Shown: positions 58,147 to 64,000 of the stretch, piece after piece
Layout of the letters: each line of letters begins with the position of its first letter
Position numbering within the stretch: position 1 is the stretch's first letter
Source: Amia ocellicauda
Taxonomy: Eukaryota; Chordata; Actinopteri; Amiiformes; Amiidae
Assembly (NCBI RefSeq): GCF_036373705.1
Contig: NC_089851.1
Span: 59,829,850-59,893,849 of the forward strand
DNA length: 64,000 nucleotides
Direction: 5' to 3'
The notes under the pieces: generated by a model
Told to the model about the DNA's origin: nothing
The model's database searches: none
Seen by the model: the letters and a program-made list of their open reading frames with translations, nothing else
Translations under genes and position numbers: made by a program

Positions 58147-59320
58147 GTCTCTTGATATCTAACTCTCTTGCTTGCTATCGCTCCTCCAATGGTCAGTACA
58201 TAGTAGCATAACAGCAGATCACGGACCACTGTCAATCAGATGCTTGCCTTGCCGTCCATCCATCCATCTATCTATCGATCTATCTATGACTCTCGATATC
58301 TAACTCTCTTGCTTGCTATCGCTCCCCCAATGGTCAGTAGCATTGTAGCATAACAGCAGATCACGGACCACTGTCAATCAGATGCTTTCCTTGCCGTCCA
58401 TCCATCCATCCATCTATCTATCTATCTATCTATGACTCTCGATATCTAACTCTCTTGCTTGCTATCGCTCCCCCAATGGTCAGTAGCATAGTAGCATAAC
58501 AGCAGATCACGGACCACTGTCAATCAGATGCTTGCCTTGTCGTCCATCCATCCATCCATCTATCTATCTATCTATGACTCTCGATATCTAACTCTCTTGC
58601 TTGCTATCGCTCCCCCAATGGTCAGTAGCATAGTAGCATAACAGCAGATCACGGACCACTGTCAATCAGGTGCTTGCCTTGCCGTCCATCCATCCATCAA
58701 TCTATCTATCTATCAATCTATGACTCTCGATATCTAACTCTCTTGCTTGCTATCGCTCCCCCAATGGTCAGTATCATAGTTTCATAACAGCAGATCACAT
58801 ACCACTGTCAATCAGATGCTTGCCTTGCCGTCCATCCATCAATCTATCTATCTATCAATCTATTACTCTCGATATCTAACTCTCTTGCTTGCTATCGCTC
58901 CCCCAATGGTCAGTAGCATAGTAGCATAACAGCAGATCACGGACCACTGTCAATCAGGTGCTTGCCTTGCCGTCCATCCATCCATCAATCTATCTATCTA
59001 TCAATCTATGACTCTCGATATCTAACTCTCTTGCTTGCTATCGCTCCCCCAATGGTCAGTAGCATTGTAGCATAACAGCAGCTCACGGACCACTGTCAAT
59101 CAGATGCTTGCCTTGACGTCTATCCATCCATCCATCTATCTATCTATCAATCTATGACTCTCGATATCTAACTCTCTTGCTTGCTATCGCTCCACCAATG
59201 GTCAGTATCATAGTTTCATAACAGCAGATCACATACCACTGTCAATCATATGCTTGCCTTGCCGTCCATCCATCCATCTATCTATCTATGACTCTCGATA
59301 TCTAACTCTCTTGCTTGCTG
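54306..59320. repeat. Satellite array, right block
   Basis: About 33 units of the same satellite, several with long (CTAT)n expansions (for example 57474-57544). Units become more divergent towards the right end (variants CAATCTATTACTCTC, AGTATCATAGTTTCATAAC, CACATACC) and the array ends within a unit at TTGCTTGCTG near 59320. Confidence 0.95.
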
Positions 59321-59770
59321 AGCTTGCTGAGCTTGCTGCCCATTCTGAAAACCACTGCAGAATATATTCTGGCAGGAGGTCTGATTAAAATACTGGAAAA
59401 TCTTCAATCAAAGTCAAGAAATGTGTCAAAAGGCTTCCAGTTTCCTTTCCTGCCATGAGAAGTATGCTGATTTCAGAACCTCTATGAAGTAGATTCCTTA
59501 TTTTTCAAAAAATAAGTAATGGTTATTTTTTTCACTGTTTCCTCAATATATTAATAATAAACTGTTTTATTTTTTTCTGCAAAATAAGTAAAGTTTACTT
59601 ATTTATTTTTGGAGAAATAAGTAATAGTTACTCATTCCTTTTTTCTGTTTCCCTGTTTTTTCACAAAATAAGTAATGGTTATTTCAAAAATCCCTGTTTA
59701 CAAATGTAAGGACTTATAGGACAACAGCATTACATACAGATAGATAACATACATTAGTTATTATGCTAAC
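59321..59770. other. Non-satellite DNA with recurring AAATAAGTAATGG phrases
   Basis: AT-rich sequence with several scattered AATAAGTAA-TGGTTA phrases (59508, 59582, 59614, 59665) and a related copy near 61040. It is probably old repeat debris. No gene is seen. Confidence 0.5.
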
Positions 59771-59991
59771 AAGTGTCCATTATAAACAATCTATTAACAA
59801 ATTATTGATTATGTTATTGTTATATGATTATTACAAATTATACATATATTTGACATTTTTATTTAAACATTTTTGCTATACTATGTAGTTTGCATGTTCT
59901 CCCCGTGTCCACGTGGGTTTCCTCCCACCGTCCAAGGACATGTGGGTTAGGTTAATTGGCTTCTCTAAATTGCCCTGTATGTGGGTGTGTC

Positions 59992-60029
<38 letters not shown>

Positions 60030-60360
60030 GCCCAGCGATGGACTGGGGTCCCGTCCTGGGTGTATTCCTGCCTTGTGCCCTTTGCCTGCCGGGATCAGTG
60101 CTCGGCGACCTTCGCCAGGATAACTGGTTTCAAAAATGGATGGATAATAGCAGCAATTAACTGGCATGGCAGTTAATGATAATAGATTGATATCGGTGTG
60201 CAAATGTCATGTTATTATACCCTTTATTGAATATGTTATTAAATACCTTAAAACATATTATAGCAAAAAAGTTTAAAAATGTCTAATATATTTATAATTT
60301 GTAAAATTAATCATATAATAATAACATAACATGTTAATAGATTGTTTATAATGGACACTT
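59771..60360. mobile_element. Inverted-repeat element split by an interspersed repeat
   Basis: 59771-59886 (starting AAGTGTCCATTATAAACAAT) is an imperfect inverted copy of 60246-60360 (ending ATTGTTTATAATGGACACTT). The arms are about 115 bp and AT-rich. Between them lies a different repeat (59887-60245). This looks like a non-autonomous DNA transposon or foldback element with a nested insertion. Confidence 0.65.
59887..60150 (+). mobile_element. Fish interspersed repeat (SINE/LINE-tail type) with (GT)n
   Basis: Contains CATGTTCTCCCCGTGTCC, GGGTTTCCTCCCACCGTCCA, a (GT)n tract at about 59995-60028, CAGCGATGGACTGGGGTCCC and a GGATGGATAA tail. I recognise this order from a very common teleost interspersed repeat, but cannot assign the family without a search. 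Confidence 0.6.
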
Positions 60361-61284
60361 AAAATAAAGCATTACCATTATTCTTAATACATGGATACAA
60401 GATAATCAACAACATGGGAGGGCTTGAGAATCTGCTATGGCTTTGTGCAAGGAAATTTGGCACTGAATAAATGTTGGCTACGGCAAACATACGCTGCTGT
60501 ACAGGCTGACAGAGACACTGTGATGCATTTCTTCAATGAGTGATGCTTACTTAATCTTTATTTCCATTTCCCAGTTTAAGGACACTTATCTCTACAGCAT
60601 TACTTCAGTAGTTCACGCAGCCCCCTATAGAAGTCAGCGGAAGATGTAGTGATTGAAGTAATGGAGGTATCTTGGCCTGTACACACTTGGCAGAGGGAAC
60701 GACAGCCTGGCCATGGAACACCTACCCCCAGCTCCATCTTGAGATTAGCGAGAGGCAGCAGTGATGCAGCGCTATGGAGCCTACAGCGCAGGGAAGGGAC
60801 TTAATGCGTGGTATCTCTGATGTAGTGCTTGTGTGTTTTTCAGGTCTTTTCTATAATGTGCTTTCTGTATTGTCATAAACCCCTGGCACTTTTTGTCACT
60901 GTTACTCTATATTGTTTTGCATTACATTCATAAAGAAAAGAAAACGAAAAATCTCTAATAGTGTGTGTCTCAATGGTTGTGTTTGTTCATACATCGATAA
61001 AAAACATTTGGAAATACTATGAAAAGTAAAATGTAGATAACAAATAAGTAATCATAAGTTATTTCTGTGTCCTATTCTGTAAAAAATAAGAAATGATTAG
61101 GCCTACTTATTAAGTGGTCACTGAACAGTGTGCTCTCTGTCAAAAGCCAGCTTTTGGGCTCCTCTGCACAAGAGGGCTTTTGACCTCAGATGCTGTTGCC
61201 TGTGCAGCTGAAGGGAAATCAGACTGTCATCTGTGTGTTTTTCTATAAAACAAATGTGTATTATGCAAGTTTGTTGTGGTTGTT
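60361..61284. other. Unique-looking non-coding DNA
   Basis: No credible coding frame, RNA or clear repeat is seen on either strand, apart from an AAATAAGTAATC phrase near 61042. Confidence 0.5.
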
Positions 61285-61319
61285 GAGGAGGAGGAGGAGG
61301 AGGAGGAGGAGGAGGAGGA
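61285..61319. repeat. (GGA)n microsatellite
   Basis: About eleven GGA/GAG units; a shorter GAGGAGGAG lies just downstream. Open frames crossing it give Pro or Leu runs and are not genes. Confidence 0.9.
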
Positions 61320-61370
61320 CATGTAGTGTGTTGTTGAGGAGGAGAACTTTGTGAAGCCACTTGTTCAGTT

Positions 61371-61442
61371 GGCCCGTTGGTCTAGGAGTATGATTCTCAC
61401 TTAGTGTGCGAGAGGTCCTGTGTTCAACTCCTGAACGAGACC
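61371..61442 (+). pseudogene. tRNA-Pro-like relic
   Basis: GGCCCGTTGGTCTAGGAGTATGATTC and GTGCGAGAGGTCC follow eukaryotic tRNA-Pro, but the anticodon loop (TTAGTGT) no longer reads AGG, and the acceptor and T stems have mismatches. It is probably a pseudogene or part of a tRNA-derived SINE. Confidence 0.6.
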
Positions 61443-61629
61443 TAGGGCATGAAGCTGTCTGGTTTCGTTGCTGGTGACGGTAGTCTTCTTGGGGTTGCTT
61501 TCCTCTACCTGCTTTCGCATTATTGTTCATCTGCACTGTGAAGTGCTGTTAAATGAGTTTTGAATCATTTGGCCGAATCGGAGCAGATAACATAGCCCTA
61601 AACATTTCAGAATTCATCCTGCTGCTTTT

Positions 61630-62150
61630 GTCAAAAGTCAACCAGTTCTCTTGACAGCCATACATGCCCTTACCATAACACTACCTTCACCATGTTTCAC
61701 AGATGAGGTGGTATGCTTCAGATCATGAGCAGTTCCTTCCCTTCTCCATAGTCTTCTCTTCCCATCATTCTGGTACAAGTTGATCTTTGTCTCATCTGTA
61801 CATAAGATGTTGTTCCAGAACTGTACAGGGTTCTTTAGATGTTTTTTGCCAAACTCTAATATGGTCTTCCCATTTCCTGTTTAAATACAGAGGGTTTACC
61901 ACAAGATGTACTCTGGTGAAGTGTTCTCTTGATTGTTGACATTGACACAGATACGCCTACCTCCTGGAGGGTATTCTTGATCTGGCCAACTGTTGTGAAG
62001 GGGTTTTCCTCACCAGGGAAAAAATTCTGTCATCCACCACAGTTGTTTTCCGTGGTGTTCCTGGCCTTTTGGTGTTCCTGCGCTCACCAGTACGTTCTTA
62101 TTAGTGGATTTGGCCCCACCTAATGTTTTTGCTCTCTGATTGGTTTGTTT
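61630..62150 (-). pseudogene. Decayed Tc1/mariner transposase fragment
   Basis: Read on the minus strand, it contains transposase-like phrases such as TDETKINLYQNDGKRRLW (catalytic Asp of the DDE triad) and, upstream, a Pro/Arg-rich DNA-binding part. Several frame breaks are present. It covers the middle of a Tc1-type transposase. Confidence 0.7.
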
Positions 62151-62156
62151 TGATAT

Positions 62157-63003
62157 CTAAGGCAAAACACCCCAAGAACAAGCAGGATCTAAAGACAGCT
62201 GTAGTGCAGGCCTGGCATAGCATCACCAGGGAAGAAACCCAGCATCTGGTGATGTCTATGGGTTCCAGACTTCAGGCAGTCATTGACTGCAAAGGATTTG
62301 CAACTGATAGGGAGAAATTTTACTCCCTCAATAAACAGGCGGACAAGGAATACTCAGGACCCGATTTAACTGAAATAATACCAAAATAGTTTATTCAGCT
62401 ACAACTAAGTGCTCTGGAGATGGTCAGTCAGCAAGACACATCTAAGGTTTTTCTAAAGAACATGCTATCATATACAAGATGACTCCCTTTGGTTGCTGGG
62501 CAACTGGATGACATCAATGATGTACCCCAAACTTGATCACAGACTTCTCCTTTGTCTTCTGTTTTCTCTATAGCCTTGGATGAAAATGTTTTTCTAAAAA
62601 TCAGCTACACAGAACTACTGCACCTGTCCTCTGCGGAGCAATACACAAAGCTTAAATTCATACATGGGTTACACAATCTTACTGCAACAATGGTGCAAAT
62701 ATATTTGGCATTCGGACAGGCCACTGTCCCGCATCACAACCAAGTATTGAAACTCACAATTTAATTAATGATTATGTTAGTTTGTCCAAATACTTTTGAG
62801 CCCCTAAAATTGGGGGGACCACATAAAAATTGGTTTAATTCCTACACCATTCACCCGATTTGGATGTAACTACCCTCCAATTAAAGATGAAAGTCTACAC
62901 TTAAAGCACATCTTGATTGTTTCCTTTCCAATCCATTGTGATGGTGTACAGAGCCAAATTGACAATTGGGTCTGTCCAAATATTTATGGACCGGACTGTA
63001 TAC
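62157..63003 (+). pseudogene. Tc1/mariner 3' part in the opposite orientation
   Basis: The plus strand encodes a Tc1-like C-terminus (about 62163-62320: W-x2-ITREETQHLV, SMGSRLQAVI, CKGFAT), then a non-coding tail ending GGACCGGACTGTATA near 63003, a terminus typical of such elements. With the minus-strand fragment to its left it forms a head-to-head arrangement. Confidence 0.65.
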
Positions 63004-63600
63004 CTGTAAAGAAGGACTGCCATGGCGGGGAACCCAGGTGCGGAGTGAGAGGTGGTCAGAAACAGGCTGTGGTCAATGCCGGCAAACCGTAATGTCCAGG
63101 GAAATCCACAAGTCCTGGTCGATAAGACAAGCAGGGGGTCAATGATCAGGCAAACAGGCTGGTAGGGAGAATACGGGAATTGGTGGAGGAACACGTGGAG
63201 GTTGTAAACAATCAATAACAAAAGGATACAAGACTTAGCAGTGAATTAAAGTCACAGAGGGGTTTATATGTGTAGCAGAGAGGAGCAGAGGACGGTGAAG
63301 GAGAGTGCTGGTACAATGGGAGTTCGAGGATGATAGAACAAGTGCACATGGTGCCGAGGAATGTTAAGTGGCTGATTGCTGGGGAATGTGAGGGTTTAGA
63401 ATTCCGGTGATGCTGACCTCTGCAGGGGAGCTCGTGAATTGCGGGATGTGTGGGATACAACAGTGACAATACCACTTGTTATTGTGTGTTTGAGTTTACT
63501 TGCATGGATTGTCTATTCATGTCAATATTAAAATTCCAAAGCATAACATTTATTCACAACATGCTTTAGTGTTAAATGTTTGATATGGCAGCGCATATAA
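63004..63600. other. Unassigned, possibly LTR-like repeat debris
   Basis: GC-richer sequence with phrases such as GGCGGGGAACCCAGGTGC and GGTCAGAAACAGGCTGTGG that recall LTR regions of fish retroelements. No terminal repeats or coding region are seen, so the class is uncertain. Confidence 0.3.
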
Positions 63601-63607
63601 AGGTGTA

Positions 63608-64000
63608 TACAGCTCTGGAAAAAATTAAGAGACCAGTGCACAATTATCAGTTTCTCTGGTTTTACTATTTATAGGTATATGTTTTGGTAAAATTAACATT
63701 TTTGTTTTATTCTATAAACTGCTGAAAACATTTTTCCCAAATTCCAAATAAAAATATTGTCATTTAGAGCATTTATTTGCAGAAATTTACAACTGGACAA
63801 AATTACAAAAAAGATGCAGTGTTGTCAGACCTCAAATAATGCAAAGAAAATAAGTTCATATTAATTTTTAAACAACATAATACTAATGTTTTAACTTACA
63901 AAGAGTTCAGAAATTAATATTTGGTGATTTTCAATCACAGCATTCATGCGTCTTGGCATGCTCTCCACCAGTCTTTCACATCGCTGTTGGGTGACTTTAT
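63608..64000 (+). mobile_element. Left part of a DNA transposon, cut by the window end
   Basis: Starts TATACAGCTCTGGAAAAAAT and continues AAGAGACCAGTGCACAATTATC, a terminus I recognise from abundant Tc1/mariner-like elements of fish. It continues to the window edge in a region (CATGCGTCTTGGCATGCTC) that is normally transposase-coding on the minus strand. Confidence 0.6.

Noticed and set aside
59913-60203. Frames across the (GT)n tract on both strands
   Set aside because: They are products of the microsatellite and an interspersed repeat, not genes.
61118-61536. Minus-strand frames with Pro or Leu runs
   Set aside because: They are created by the (GGA)n microsatellite and the tRNA-Pro-like relic.

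Overview
The window is nuclear DNA of a ray-finned fish. The evidence is a very large satellite array, vertebrate-type tRNA sequences (Thr-AGT, Asn-GTT, Pro-like), decayed Tc1/mariner elements and interspersed repeats of a kind familiar from teleosts, and a complete-looking integrated Maverick/Polinton of the adenovirus-like 'adintovirus' type. I cannot name the species.

Layout. (1) 1-36873: a tandem array with a unit of about 140-150 bp. The unit is a roughly 110 bp conserved block plus a variable (CCAT)n(CTAT)n tract. Units are organised into higher-order blocks of about 1.8-2.9 kb. The array is interrupted three times (18368-19245, 20831-21698, 23142-24028) by an 870-890 bp module carrying a tRNA-Asn(GTT)-like sequence, a degraded tRNA-Thr(TGT)-like sequence and a tRNA-Thr(AGT). 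(2) 36874-53463: a 16,590 bp mobile element with 181 bp terminal inverted repeats and a 6 bp target duplication (CTCGAT), inserted into one satellite unit. (3) 53464-59320: the array resumes and holds a fourth, shortened copy of the tRNA module. (4) 59321-64000: non-satellite DNA with transposon debris, an inverted-repeat element, microsatellites and a tRNA-Pro-like relic. I see no host protein gene.

Inside the element two gene clusters converge. The rightward cluster has three putative early or accessory genes: an unrecognised 236-aa protein, a Cys/His-motif protein, and a Bcl-2-like protein with an acylation-type N-terminus. These are followed by integrase with chromodomain, penton-like protein, a basic minor capsid/core protein, hexon-like major capsid protein and adenain-type protease. 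The last four junctions are very tight, with gaps of 1, 2 and 1 nt between capsid genes. The leftward cluster, read from the right end, has a multi-exon spliced gene of unknown function, a 137-aa repeat protein that runs into the reading frame of DNA polymerase B, protein-primed-type PolB, the packaging ATPase, and two small conserved Polinton-type proteins. Together these cover integration, replication, packaging, maturation and capsid formation.

Most open frames are intact and the two terminal repeats look identical, so the insertion seems young. However, PolB appears to have lost the segment carrying polymerase motif B through an in-frame deletion, and its N-terminal frame is offset by one base from the 137-aa frame upstream. 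This copy may therefore be a well-preserved but replication-defective provirus.
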